From Methylomonas methanica (GTDB lineage Bacteria; Pseudomonadota; Gammaproteobacteria; Methylococcales; Methylomonadaceae), in NCBI GenBank assembly GCA_001644045.1, contig LUUF01000082.1, forward strand, positions 1 through 32,981: 32,981 bases of DNA, given 5' to 3'. This document shows, piece after piece, positions 17,113-25,979 of this stretch (position 1 is its first letter; the number at the start of each line of letters is the position of its first letter). Made by a program: the position numbers and the translations under genes. Under the pieces are notes generated by a model. That model was given only the letters and a program-made list of their open reading frames with translations. It searched no databases and had not been told where the DNA came from.

Positions 17113-18431
17113 TGCCATTTATTTTTCGTCGTTTTCCATTCCCTCTAATCGCTTTGTCGTTGACGGCCTGTACTCCGCCAGGCGCGGGTTTGCACGACGT
17201 TGCCGACGATCTGGAACAACGCACCGGCCAACGTTTTGCCGAAACTCGTGCCGACGAAACAGCGTGGCCGGCGAATGTCTCTTTAGCTGACGGCTTGTCC
17301 GATGACGAGTTGGTCAGTTTAGCGCTTTGGAACAATGCGGCCTTTCGCGCGACCTTGGCGGATTTAGGACTGTCTCGCGCCGATCTCGTGCAAGCCGGGA
17401 TGCTGCCCAACCCCACTTTTTCGATGTTGGTACCTTGGGGAGCAAAACCTTTGGAACTGACGATACGCTATCCCTTGGAAATTTTCTGGCTGCGCCCGCA
17501 ACGGGTCGAGTTGGCTAAATTGGATGTTGAACAAACCGCGCAACGCCTGGTGCAGACTGGATTGGACTTGATTCGCGACGTCAGATTGGCGCATGCCGAG
17601 CTAACGTTAGCCAAGGAACGCCTGCAACTGGCCCAATCCACTGTAACCCTGAGTCACAATATCGCCGAACTCACACAAGCTAGGTTGCGCGCCGGCGACG
17701 CCAGCGAACTGGAAGTCACCAATGCGCAAGTCGATGCCCTGCAAGCCCAGGAACAACAAAGCCGCCTGCAACACGATTGCGAGATAGCGAATGAGCGTTT
17801 ACGGCATCTGGTCGGCCTGAGTCTGGAACAGTGGCCAAATGTCATCAGTACGGAGGCCTCAGCCAATGGCGAAAAATTAGAGTCGGAAAAACTGGTCGCG
17901 GAAGCGCTACTGGCTCGTCCCGATCTGCGCGCAGCGGAAATTAACGTCCAAGCTGCAGGCGAACGTATCGGCTTGGCGCGCGCCGAGGTATTTAATTTCA
18001 CCGCCAGTCTCAACGCCAAGCAAGTCAACGGGCCTTTATTGGCAGGACCAGGCTTAGACGTGACATTGCCTATCGTTAATCAAAATCAAGGTGGCATCGC
18101 GCAAGCCCAGGCACGCTTTGATAAGGCCGCCAGGCAATATGTTGCCACCCGACAACGGATTGCCTTGGATGTCCGCGAAGCCCATGCCCGATTGCAACAG
18201 GCCAGTGAAAGCCTGAAACAGTGGCAACAGACTATCCTGCCGCCGCTGCGAGCCGCCATACAGGATGCTGAAAACGCCTACGCGGCAGGCAATGTTACCT
18301 ACCTCTTCGTACTCGAAACCCAACGCCGTTGGCTGGACGCGCAATTGAAAACCGCGCAAGCTGCCGCCGACTTACGCCGCGCCCGCGCAGAACTGGAACG
18401 CAGCGTCGGCCAGAGTTTGAAGCCTGCTTAA
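17109..18431 (+). CDS. TolC-family outer-membrane efflux lipoprotein
   Basis: A 440-residue outer-membrane factor. The N-terminus is a lipoprotein signal peptide with lipobox LTAC followed by TPPGAG. The body has the two tandem OEP coiled-coil repeats: a first NAAFRATLADLGLSRADLVQAG region, a LRAGDASELEVTNAQV turn, and a second LLARPDLRAAEINVQAAGERIG region with AYAAGNVTYLFVLETQRRWLDAQ near the end. Family knowledge: trimers form the outer-membrane channel of RND pumps. It starts inside the kinase stop (ATGA); a second in-frame ATG follows immediately. The adaptor gene comes 34 bp later. Confidence 0.9.
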   Translation: MMPFIFRRFPFPLIALSLTACTPPGAGLHDVADDLEQRTGQRFAETRADETAWPANVSLADGLSDDELVSLALWNNAAFRATLADLGLSRADLVQAGMLPNPTFSMLVPWGAKPLELTIRYPLEIFWLRPQRVELAKLDVEQTAQRLVQTGLDLIRDVRLAHAELTLAKERLQLAQSTVTLSHNIAELTQARLRAGDASELEVTNAQVDALQAQEQQSRLQHDCEIANERLRHLVGLSLEQWPNVISTEASANGEKLESEKLVAEALLARPDLRAAEINVQAAGERIGLARAEVFNFTASLNAKQVNGPLLAGPGLDVTLPIVNQNQGGIAQAQARFDKAARQYVATRQRIALDVREAHARLQQASESLKQWQQTILPPLRAAIQDAENAYAAGNVTYLFVLETQRRWLDAQLKTAQAAADLRRARAELERSVGQSLKPA

Positions 18432-18465
18432 CTTACACATTACTGGACTCCAAGGTCGGATATTT

Positions 18466-19509
18466 ATGAACCCTGCGCATCCAAACCACAAGCCATCGAC
18501 TTGTCGGCTCCTGCTGTCAGCTTTATTACTATTGGCTGGCAACCTACCGGCCGCCGAATCAACATCGCCGCCTGCCAAAATCGAACATCCCGTGAAGGAA
18601 AGTGATCTGACCAAAGTTGTCTTGACAGCGGAAGCCGTCAACCGGCTAGGCATAGTTACCACAACGGTTGAAAAACGACCGCTAACGCGCACGCGCTTGT
18701 TCGGTGGCGAGATCACGCTGCCGGCGCTGAATGCTTCAGCAAACAGTAACAGTCAATCGGTTTATACCATCCTGCCATCGCTGGCTCCGGCGGAACTGGT
18801 GCGTTTGGCGCAATCGCAAATCGACGCTGACGGTCAGGTGGATCAAGCCAAAGTGCAGGTGCAAGCCGCTCAACAAGTCTTGAATCGGACCGAACAAATG
18901 CGTCGCGACAAGGTGGGCACCGAACGCTCCGTTGACGATGCCAAGGCGCAGGTCGGCATGGCCGAGGCCGCTTTGAAAACCGCACATGCTCGCCGCGATT
19001 TACTCGGTCCCGCGCTGTTGGACGTTAACAACCGCAGCACGTTTTGGGTGCGGGTGCCGGTCTATGTCGATGATTTATCGGGATTGAACGCCAGCGCCCA
19101 AGCCCGTGTTGGCGGGCTGAAAGATTCGCCTGAAAATGTCTCTCGTCCTGCCGTGCCGGTCGCGGCGCCGCCTTCCGCTAATCCGGCTGCCGCCACGGTC
19201 GATCTGTTCTACGCTGTGAAAAATTCGGATACCGCATTACGCCCCGGTCAGCGGGTCGGTGTTTCAATCCCGTTGCATAGCGATGACGAAAATCTCGTCG
19301 TACCCTGGTCGGCGATTGTCCATGACGTGAGTGGTGGTGGCTGGGTATATCAAGTGTTGGAAACCAATATGTATATGCGCCGACGGGTACAGGTATTGCG
19401 GGTGGTTGACAATCAGGCCGCCGTGACGGGCGACATCGTTGCGGGTATCGAAGTAGTCAGCACTGGCGTGGCCGAATTGTTCGGCACCGAATTTGGCGTC
19501 GGCAAATGA
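18466..19509 (+). CDS. RND efflux periplasmic adaptor (membrane-fusion protein), short form
   Basis: A 347-residue adaptor with a signal peptide (about 1-30). Seen in order: an N-terminal strand segment ([20 protein letters not shown] ... FGGEITLP), an alpha-hairpin coiled coil (about 105-185, [20 protein letters not shown]), then a beta-barrel ([12 protein letters not shown]) and a membrane-proximal part with [13 protein letters not shown] and [10 protein letters not shown]. Relatives I recall have a biotinyl/lipoyl half-motif on each side of the coiled coil (SAPVAGTL-like and APEDGVL-like). Neither half is visible here, which would shorten the protein by some 60 residues. The frame is otherwise intact. 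It overlaps the permease start by 4 bp. Pump partner role is confident; whether this copy is functional is uncertain. Confidence 0.82.
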   Translation: MNPAHPNHKPSTCRLLLSALLLLAGNLPAAESTSPPAKIEHPVKESDLTKVVLTAEAVNRLGIVTTTVEKRPLTRTRLFGGEITLPALNASANSNSQSVYTILPSLAPAELVRLAQSQIDADGQVDQAKVQVQAAQQVLNRTEQMRRDKVGTERSVDDAKAQVGMAEAALKTAHARRDLLGPALLDVNNRSTFWVRVPVYVDDLSGLNASAQARVGGLKDSPENVSRPAVPVAAPPSANPAAATVDLFYAVKNSDTALRPGQRVGVSIPLHSDDENLVVPWSAIVHDVSGGGWVYQVLETNMYMRRRVQVLRVVDNQAAVTGDIVAGIEVVSTGVAELFGTEFGVGK

Positions 19510-22500
19510 TGCGCTGGTTGATTTCCGTCGCGTTGCGCCAACGCCTATTAGTGCTGACCTTGGCTGTGGTGTTGGTGATTTTGGGTGTGCAAGCCGCCCG
19601 GCAAATGCCGCTGGATGTGTTCCCAGAATTCGCGCCGCCACTGGTGGAAATCCAGACTGAAGCACCCGGATTGTCCACAGAGGAAGTGGAGAGCCTGATC
19701 ACCGTGCCCTTGGAAAACGCGGTCAACGGCACGGCCTGGCTAAAAACCCTACGTTCCAAATCGGTGTTGGGTCTGTCGTCAGTGGTCTGTATTTTCCAGG
19801 AAGGCACTGATTTGATGCGGGCCAGGCAGTTGGTACAGGAGCGCATCGCCACCATCACACCACGCCTACCGGCTGTGGCGCGCGCACCGGTGATGTTATC
19901 GCCCTTATCGTCCACCAGTCGGGCACTGAAGATTGGCGTTTCATCGAAAAAACTGTCGCAGATGGAATTGTCCGAATTGGCTTTGTGGACCATGCGCCCA
20001 AGGTTGATGGCGGTGCCGGGTGTGGCCAACGTAGCCATTTGGGGGCAACGCGATCGGCAGTTACAGGTGCTGGTCGATCCTGATCGCCTGGCCGCCAACG
20101 GCGTGACGCTCGATGCGGTGGTGCGTGCGGCGGGCGATGCGGCCACAGTATCGGCTGGCGGCTTTGTTGATCTACCCAATCAACGCCTGCCGGTGACACA
20201 TGTGTCTTCGCTGCAAACACCGGACGATATGGCACGCACCGTGGTGCAGTTCACTGGCGGTGCGCCATTACGCTTGGGCGATGTGGCCGAAATCGTCGAA
20301 AGCCACCCGCCGCCGATTGGCGACGCGGTGATCAACGATGGGCCGGGCTTGCTGCTGATCGTCGAAAAACAACCCTGGGGCAATACCTTGGATGTGACTC
20401 GGAAGGTCGAAGCGACATTGGCGGCTTTGCAACCCGGTCTGCACGAGGTCGACATCGATCCGACTATCTTTCGTCCGGCAACCTTCATCGAACGTTCGTT
20501 AGATAATTTAAGTGATGCACTGATATTGGGTTGTATTCTAGTCGCGGTAATTCTGATCGCCTTTTTGTTCGAGTGGCGAACCGCCGTGATCAGCCTGTCG
20601 GCGATTCCGCTGTCGCTGCTGACGGCTGCGGTGGTGCTTTATTTGCGCGGCGGCACGCTTAACACCATGGTACTGGCCGGCCTGGTGATTGCAGTCGGTG
20701 AAGTGGTGGATGACGCAATTATCGACGTCGAAAACATTATGCGGCGGTTGCGGTTGAACCGAGAGGCAGTTCATCCGCTGTCAACTTTCCGGGTGGTCTT
20801 GAAGGCCTCGCTGGAAGTGCGTAGCGCGGTGGTGTTTGCCAGTTTGATCGTGGCGCTGGTGTTCGTACCGGTGTTTTTCCTGGACGGCTTGGCCGGTACC
20901 TTTTTTAGGCCGCTGGCGTTTTCCTATTTGTTGGCGATTTTGGCCTCGTTGCTGGTGGCGCTGACCGTGACGCCGGCTTTGTGTCTGATGCTATTACCGA
21001 ATGCCAAGCCGCGCCACTGCGACGCGCCGCTGACGCGGGCCTTGAAACGGCATTATCGGCAGCTCTTGCCGGCTATCGTCAGCCGTCCGCGTTGGGCGGT
21101 GGGTTTTCTGCTAATGGCGTTTATATCGACGGCCATCGCGTTACCGCGACTCGGCGAATCGTTTCTGCCCAACTTCAAGGAAACCGATTTTTTGATGCAC
21201 TGGGTCGAAAAGCCTGGCACATCACTGGAAGCCATGCGCCGCATTACCGTGCAAGTCAGCAAGGAATTGCGAGCAATTCCCGGTGTACGCAATTTCGGAT
21301 CGCACATAGGCCGGGCCGAAGTCGCCGACGAAGTGGTAGGACCGAATTTTACCGAGTTATGGATAAGTTTGGATACGGCGGTCGATTACGACAGCACCGT
21401 GGCGAAAATCCAGGCTGTGGTCGATGGGTATCCGGGACTGTACCGCGATGTGTTGACCTATCTGCGCGAACGGATCAAGGAAGTGCTGACCGGCGCCAGT
21501 GCGTCCGTGGTGGTGCGCTTGTATGGACCCGACTTGGATGTGCTACGAGATAAGGCTACCGAAGTCAGTAAAACCATCACTGATGTGCCCGGCATCGCCA
21601 ATCTCAAAGTGGAACCGCAAATATTGGTACCGCAGATCCAGATACGGCTTAAGCCTGACGTAGCGGCCAACTTTGGTTTGACAGCCGGTCAAGTGCGCCG
21701 GGCCGCAGCCACGCTAATTAAAGGCAGTAAGGTCGGCGAAATTTACCGTGACCAAAAAGCTATCGACGTGACGGTTTGGGGTGCTGAGCGGGTCCGTCAT
21801 GATCTTACCGCACTCAGGCAACTTACCATCGATACCCCATCCGGGGCACGCGTGCCGTTGGGCGACGTGGCGGACATCTATATTGCGCCGACACCGAACG
21901 AAATCAAACGAGAAAACGCTTCGCGCCGAATCGACGTTACGTGCAATGTCAGTGGCAACGATTTAGGCAGCGTGGCGCGGGAAATTGAAAGCCGCGTGAA
22001 AAGCCTAACGTTTGCGCAAGGCTATCACCCGGAGTTTCTGGGCGAATACGCGGCACGACAAGCGTCCAGCAAACGGCTGGCGTGGTTGAGTCTGGCTTCA
22101 TTGCTGGGCATCCTGGTGTTACTGCATGTCGATTTTCGCTCGTTACGCTTGGTGCTTTTAGTGGCGTTAACTTTGCCGTTTGCGTTGATCGGCGGCGTTG
22201 TTGGAGCATTTTTAAGTGGCGGGGTACTATCGCTCGGCTCGCTGGTCGGTTTCATCACCGTGCTCGGTATTGCCGCGCGGAACGGTATCATGCTGTTAAG
22301 CCACTATCGGCATCTTCAGCAGGAAGAATGTCAGGTATTTGGTGCAGAGTTGGCGATGCGTGGCGCCGAAGAACGCCTGGCGCCGATCCTGATGACTGCT
22401 GCCTGCGCTGGCCTGGCGCTGTTACCGCTAATCCTGAAAGGCAACGTACCCGGCCACGAAATCGAATACCCGATGGCGGTGGTGATACTCGGTGGCCTGA

Positions 22501-22616
22501 TTACCTCGACGTTGTTGAATCTGTTTTTGATGCCTTCTCTGTATTGCCAATATGGCAATACTACAGCACAAAAGTTAGCTAACGGGATAGTTAGGTTCAA
22601 TCACCAGGCCAAGTAA
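19506..22616 (+). CDS. RND efflux permease, CusA/CzcA-like
   Basis: A 1,036-residue inner-membrane pump, full length for the family. Seen: TM1 at about 12-30, the periplasmic porter domain with [21 protein letters not shown]2-TM6 from about 335 to 495, a second porter domain, and TM8-TM12 from about 860 to 1020 (ending [18 protein letters not shown]). TM4 carries [14 protein letters not shown], with the acidic pair of the proton relay. This differs from the classical CzcA motif (DFGxxxDG), and the [11 protein letters not shown] segment replaces the usual EGD of heavy-metal pumps, so the substrate is open (metal or small organic). It is last in the operon; its 3' end overlaps the convergent gene at 22597-23010 by 20 bp. 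Confidence 0.9.
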   Translation: MMRWLISVALRQRLLVLTLAVVLVILGVQAARQMPLDVFPEFAPPLVEIQTEAPGLSTEEVESLITVPLENAVNGTAWLKTLRSKSVLGLSSVVCIFQEGTDLMRARQLVQERIATITPRLPAVARAPVMLSPLSSTSRALKIGVSSKKLSQMELSELALWTMRPRLMAVPGVANVAIWGQRDRQLQVLVDPDRLAANGVTLDAVVRAAGDAATVSAGGFVDLPNQRLPVTHVSSLQTPDDMARTVVQFTGGAPLRLGDVAEIVESHPPPIGDAVINDGPGLLLIVEKQPWGNTLDVTRKVEATLAALQPGLHEVDIDPTIFRPATFIERSLDNLSDALILGCILVAVILIAFLFEWRTAVISLSAIPLSLLTAAVVLYLRGGTLNTMVLAGLVIAVGEVVDDAIIDVENIMRRLRLNREAVHPLSTFRVVLKASLEVRSAVVFASLIVALVFVPVFFLDGLAGTFFRPLAFSYLLAILASLLVALTVTPALCLMLLPNAKPRHCDAPLTRALKRHYRQLLPAIVSRPRWAVGFLLMAFISTAIALPRLGESFLPNFKETDFLMHWVEKPGTSLEAMRRITVQVSKELRAIPGVRNFGSHIGRAEVADEVVGPNFTELWISLDTAVDYDSTVAKIQAVVDGYPGLYRDVLTYLRERIKEVLTGASASVVVRLYGPDLDVLRDKATEVSKTITDVPGIANLKVEPQILVPQIQIRLKPDVAANFGLTAGQVRRAAATLIKGSKVGEIYRDQKAIDVTVWGAERVRHDLTALRQLTIDTPSGARVPLGDVADIYIAPTPNEIKRENASRRIDVTCNVSGNDLGSVAREIESRVKSLTFAQGYHPEFLGEYAARQASSKRLAWLSLASLLGILVLLHVDFRSLRLVLLVALTLPFALIGGVVGAFLSGGVLSLGSLVGFITVLGIAARNGIMLLSHYRHLQQEECQVFGAELAMRGAEERLAPILMTAACAGLALLPLILKGNVPGHEIEYPMAVVILGGLITSTLLNLFLMPSLYCQYGNTTAQKLANGIVRFNHQAK

Positions 22617-23010
22617 ACGACAGCGGCGACCTGTGTTTGTTGTCTACCGTTACGGTTTTACGAATCTCTTGTCCTTCGTGTGCGGCGCTAATTCGATACC
22701 GGCCGGGTTTGAGTTTGGCGAACAGCATCGGGCCATCGGATACTGTATCCAGCACGGTCTGGTTCTTTGCATCGTTAATCCTGACGGCCACATCGCTGAA
22801 ATACTCGCCCGTGCCTTGCATGGAAAACAGCAGGCTTAAATTGTAATCAGCACGCACCGCCTGCAGTGCATCCCGTTCATCGCCGCCGATGCCGCCGCTG
22901 ACAAAAGTCACGTCGCCTTGGATTTGGGGTTGCAGCGGAGCGGGGTCCGCAATGGCTGAAAAGCTATAAGCAATCCAGGGCAACATAAACGCTAAATGGA
23001 ATAACTTCAT
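22597..23010 (-). CDS. Exported carboxypeptidase-regulatory-like (beta-sandwich) protein
   Basis: A 137-residue protein with a signal peptide ([20 protein letters not shown], cleaved near ADP). The body begins [20 protein letters not shown] and contains a beta-sandwich pattern of the Cna-B/CarboxypepD-regulatory type: [21 protein letters not shown], then [21 protein letters not shown]. Such domains are non-catalytic binding or structural modules. The stretch [14 protein letters not shown] recurs in small methanotroph and betaproteobacterial proteins I cannot name. It is convergent with the RND permease (20 bp overlap) and downstream of the OmpA lipoprotein gene. Confidence 0.7.
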   Translation of the reverse strand: MKLFHLAFMLPWIAYSFSAIADPAPLQPQIQGDVTFVSGGIGGDERDALQAVRADYNLSLLFSMQGTGEYFSDVAVRINDAKNQTVLDTVSDGPMLFAKLKPGRYRISAAHEGQEIRKTVTVDNKHRSPLSFTWPGD

Positions 23011-23279
23011 AGTCGTTGATCCTCGAATAGTAGGAAATGTGGGCGAACACCCAATCCTTTAATATTGTCATCCTCACGTATATCAAAGCCCTTATCAACC
23101 CGGACCTTAAACTCCCTGTGGCCGCAATTTCCGCAAAAATGAAAATCCAGTGTGGCAACTGGACTCCCGCCTGTGCGGGAGCGACGATATTTAAGAGCTG
23201 GGTTAATATGTGCCAACTTATCAGCCTCAGCTTGTACTTTTTTGGATTCCGCGTTTAAGCAGCCAAAACGCAAATCATA
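23011..23279. other. Intergenic region with a small palindromic repeat
   Basis: About 270 bp without a supported gene. It contains the REP-like hairpin at 23164-23181; the rest shows nothing I can identify. Confidence 0.5.
23155..23187. repeat. REP-like palindrome (CTCCCGC-CTGT-GCGGGAG)
   Basis: CTCCCGC at 23164-23170 pairs with GCGGGAG at 23175-23181, flanked by TGGA and CGACG. This is the widespread 'TGGAxTCCCGCCTGyGCGGGAxyGACG' type of dispersed intergenic repeat. It could also act as a transcript 3' end. Confidence 0.55.
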
Positions 23280-24164
23280 CTAACGCGTTGCAATGTCACC
23301 CTTCTCGTCGGACAGGATAATTTCCACCCGCCGATTCAATTGCCGACTGGCCGCCGTATCGTTATCAGCAACCGGATATTCCTCGCCGTAACCGCGAGTT
23401 CTGACCCTGTCGCTGTTCACGCCGGCATCCACCAACGCGGTGCGCACCGCATACGCGCGGCGGTCAGAGAGTTCCTGATTAAGCTCGTCGCTGCCACGGC
23501 TGTCGGTATAGCCTTCAACCAATACCTTATAGGCGGGATATTCCTGCAGGAAATCGCCTATTTTGTCGACGTTGCGCAGACCGCCGGATTGCAACTGCGC
23601 TTTATTACTACGGAACAAGACGTCGCCCAAGGTAATCACCAAACCGCGCGCGGTTTTCTTCGCGTTCAGTTCGTTAATCAATATTTCCTGTTGCGCTATC
23701 AAGGCCTCATCGCGTTCACTGTTGATGCCGGCGATGACCAATTCGGTCGCTTGCCGGTCTACGGTGAGCTGGCTCGCCGCCGCTTGGCGTTTTGCGGCAT
23801 CCGCTTCCGCCGTTCTGGCATCAAGTCTCACCTGGTTGCGTTTGGCTTCGGCATTATTGACTGCCACTTCCGCGGTTTTGCGTTTGGCGGTTACTTGAGC
23901 GATGGCGACCTGCTGCTTAGCGATGTACGCCAGATGGGTAACGCTTTCATCGTCGTCATCCTTGGCATAGGCATCGTCGGCCTTTTTTAGCGTATCCGAC
24001 GCCTGCTTCATTTCCAGTTCCGCCAGCGTGCTGACCTCGGAATTGATGCGGGCGTTGTTGTAACTGTTATGCGCATCGATTAAGGATGCATTGGGTACCG
24101 AGCTACAGCCGGCGGCAACTGCCGCGGCAAGCAGGGTTAGGGATAAATAGCGATAGGTTTGCAT
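23280..24164 (-). CDS. OmpA-family lipoprotein with DUF4398-like helical region
   Basis: A 294-residue lipoprotein. The signal peptide ends in lipobox VAAGC. Residues about 30-170 form a long Ala/Lys/Glu-rich helical region (DUF4398-like, LAELEMKQASDTLKKADDAY). The C-terminal OmpA peptidoglycan-binding domain (about 180-290) has the typical LGDVLFRSNKAQL, VLVEGYTDSRGSDELNQELS and the Arg pair in SRQLNRRVEII. Family knowledge: it links outer membrane to peptidoglycan. The start at 24164 is preferred to 24176 because GGAA lies at the right distance before it and the signal peptide begins there. It lies 18 bp behind the DUF4398 lipoprotein gene (operon). Confidence 0.88.
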   Translation of the reverse strand: MQTYRYLSLTLLAAAVAAGCSSVPNASLIDAHNSYNNARINSEVSTLAELEMKQASDTLKKADDAYAKDDDDESVTHLAYIAKQQVAIAQVTAKRKTAEVAVNNAEAKRNQVRLDARTAEADAAKRQAAASQLTVDRQATELVIAGINSERDEALIAQQEILINELNAKKTARGLVITLGDVLFRSNKAQLQSGGLRNVDKIGDFLQEYPAYKVLVEGYTDSRGSDELNQELSDRRAYAVRTALVDAGVNSDRVRTRGYGEEYPVADNDTAASRQLNRRVEIILSDEKGDIATR

Positions 24165-24182
24165 AGTGGATTCCATTGTGAA

Positions 24183-24569
24183 TTATTGGGTTGCGCGATT
24201 GAGTTCTTCGCGTAACACGCGATTGCCTTCCTGCAGTTCGCTAGCAGCCTTTTGCGCCTTGGCTGCGCGTGCGGTGGAGGCCGCAAGTTGGGCATCGACC
24301 TGGGCTTGTTCGGCTTGCTGTCTGGCTATCAGGTAATCTTCGCGAGCCATTGCCCGTTCGGCGGCATCCATTTTTTCCATGGCTGCCCGCAAGGCTACCG
24401 GCGCATATTCATTGCCGCCGGCGCTGTTGGCGCTGTTCACCGCCGCCTTGGAAACCGCCATTTGTTCGGTCGGCGCCGGAATGCTCGCGCAACCGGCGAC
24501 AAACAACGCCGCGACCAGAGCTATGCCTTGGATCGTCCTTGACGATCCAGAGTATGTAATTGTTTTCAT
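24183..24569 (-). CDS. DUF4398-domain lipoprotein
   Basis: A 128-residue lipoprotein with lipobox FVAGC followed by ASIPAPTEQMAVSKAAV. The remaining part is one long helix with the DUF4398 phrases EYAPVALRAAMEKMDAAERA and YLIARQQAEQAQVDAQLAAS. It is the first gene of a leftward pair with the OmpA-family lipoprotein, whose N-terminal helical region resembles it; the two probably act together in the periplasm. GGATAAAAAATC precedes the ATG. No operator-like box faces this gene. Confidence 0.85.
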   Translation of the reverse strand: MKTITYSGSSRTIQGIALVAALFVAGCASIPAPTEQMAVSKAAVNSANSAGGNEYAPVALRAAMEKMDAAERAMAREDYLIARQQAEQAQVDAQLAASTARAAKAQKAASELQEGNRVLREELNRATQ

Positions 24570-24744
24570 GATTTTTTATCCTGTGAGTTAAACATCGAAT
24601 AGCATCGCTAACCGGCTTTCCAGGCTAGGCCGTTGCGGCTGGCTAGCGATTCGCCCTTTGAAATATTCATGTCCCAGGCCTGAGCGGGTGGTAGGATTAA
24701 TGGGGACAGGGGTTGGGAAAGCGTTGCCAGGAATTAGACGCCTT

Positions 24745-24760
24745 TGTGCGATGAAACACA
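24745..24760 (+). promoter_or_regulatory. Operator-like box (upstream copy of an overlapping pair)
   Basis: TGTGCG-ATGA-AACACA. The left half is perfect and the right half degenerate. Its last base is the first base of the next copy. Confidence 0.45.
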
Positions 24761-24775
24761 GTTCGTTAGCGTACA
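24760..24775 (+). promoter_or_regulatory. Operator-like box (downstream copy of an overlapping pair)
   Basis: AGTTCG-TTAG-CGTACA followed by TAA. It lies about 181 bp before the PAS-protein ATG. Centres of the two boxes are 15 bp apart. Confidence 0.5.
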
Positions 24776-24955
24776 TAAGCCAAACCGACCGGTTCATCGG
24801 CAAGCTCGATGCTCCTGTTTTGCCAAGCAACGTAAAGCGGTGGCCCGCTGTTGCAACCCATGCCAATCGACGAAACCCGGCGTACACCGCGGCGAGCCTT
24901 TTTTTGGTTACTACGCACACAATTCGTCGAACCCTCGACCAGGAGAAATCAAGGC

Positions 24956-25504
24956 ATGAACCAACAATGGGACGGAATCGAACGGCGTAAGTCGCTAAGA
25001 AAAACAGCCGAAGCCATGGTGGCAAGCATATCGCCCGAGCAGCTGAAGGCTAAACCGGCGGAAATGCTGCTGCACGAATTGCTGGTACACAAAATCGAGC
25101 TGGAGATGCAATACGATGAGTTGCAAAGAGTTGATACCGCCTTGACCAAGGCGAGAGACCGCTACCGAGATTTATACGCTTTTGCCCCGACCGGCTACCT
25201 CGTCATCGATTCCGCAGAGCACATCGATGAAATTAACCTGACGGGCGCCGCATTATTGGGCATTGCACAAGAACCGTCACTCAAGCCACGGTTCTCGAAA
25301 TTTGTAGCCGCCGCACACCGCGAGCGTTGGTCTGGACAATTCCGAAATATGATGGATTTGGTTACGACCGAGCTATTGGCGCTGGAGTTAGAGATGACGC
25401 GTTCGGATGGGTCGCTGTTTACCGCTCATCTCGATTGTCGACATCGAGAACTGGGCGACGCTCCAGTGTTGCTGGTATCTATAACGGAGATCGGCAAATC
25501 TTGA
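24956..25504 (+). CDS. Stand-alone PAS-domain protein
   Basis: A 182-residue soluble protein. Residues 1-25 include an IERRKSLRK motif, then a helical linker (about 30-75, LLHELLVHKIELEMQYDEL) and one PAS domain (about 80-178, RYRDLYAFAPTGYLVIDS ... INLTGAALLGIAQE ... LLVSITEI). This module normally forms the input part of hybrid kinases or GGDEF/EAL proteins, but here the frame ends right after the PAC part, with no output domain. The ATG at 24956 is favoured over an upstream in-frame ATG (24851) because AGGAG precedes it and the conserved part starts there. It may act as a partner or be a remnant; no downstream in-frame output domain is seen. Confidence 0.8.
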   Translation: MNQQWDGIERRKSLRKTAEAMVASISPEQLKAKPAEMLLHELLVHKIELEMQYDELQRVDTALTKARDRYRDLYAFAPTGYLVIDSAEHIDEINLTGAALLGIAQEPSLKPRFSKFVAAAHRERWSGQFRNMMDLVTTELLALELEMTRSDGSLFTAHLDCRHRELGDAPVLLVSITEIGKS

Positions 25505-25539
25505 TGGACTTCAGATGGCCAAAACCGCACACCTGCCTG

Positions 25540-25848
25540 CTATTGGGCATCAGGCAAATACAAGCTTTGAATTAGCTTTCTTTCGTCGCTGGTTAACACG
25601 ACTCGGGAATACTTTTGTGCGGCGCGCTGCTGTTCGGATGCCTGTGCGTGTCGTCTATCGGCCATGCGCCGGTCCTCAGCACGCCGAATATGGTCGCGAC
25701 GGTCGGTTTTCGGCCAGGCTACATAAGAAGTTTTGATATTTTCCAGCCACTCCGGCGAACCAAACGGATCATCAGTCTGCCGTCTGTCGCGTAAACGTCG
25801 CGTTTGCGCCGACCGGCGCGCTTGTGCTCGCAATTCATGGGCGTTCAT
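25540..25848 (-). CDS. Small Arg-rich hydrophilic protein, function unknown
   Basis: A 102-residue, strongly basic and hydrophilic protein (runs of RR and DRR: RRSAQTRRLRDRRQTDDP, RRAEDRRMADRRHAQ) with no membrane segment or signal. I do not recognise a family. Support: a good ribosome-binding site (AGGAAGCGGG) before the ATG at 25848 and a clear fit between the squalene-hopene cyclase and the convergent PAS gene. The DRR-type repeats recall proteins associated with PilZ/PAS signalling, but this is too weak to name. Confidence 0.55.
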   Translation of the reverse strand: MNAHELRAQARRSAQTRRLRDRRQTDDPFGSPEWLENIKTSYVAWPKTDRRDHIRRAEDRRMADRRHAQASEQQRAAQKYSRVVLTSDERKLIQSLYLPDAQ

Positions 25849-25979
25849 ATCCCGCTTCCTCCGTAGTTGATTAATCAGGCCGCTTCATATTACCCAACGA
25901 TTGTCCGCCGTCCTTACAGGTGGGAGAGATGGGGTCGCGGTCGGACCTAGCATCAATGACAAGGGCTATCGCTAGGTTC

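Larger units (their letters stand above)
24570..24955. other. Divergent intergenic region, DUF4398 lipoprotein / PAS protein
   Basis: About 385 bp. The only recognisable element is the pair of overlapping operator-like boxes at 24745-24775; open stretches here lack starts and domain content. Confidence 0.5.

Noticed and set aside
19457..20179. 240-codon minus-strand frame over the RND permease start
   Set aside because: Ser/Thr/Arg-rich shadow of a well-supported permease.
23340..23990. 216-codon plus-strand frame opposite the OmpA lipoprotein
   Set aside because: Shadow; the minus-strand OmpA domain is unmistakable.
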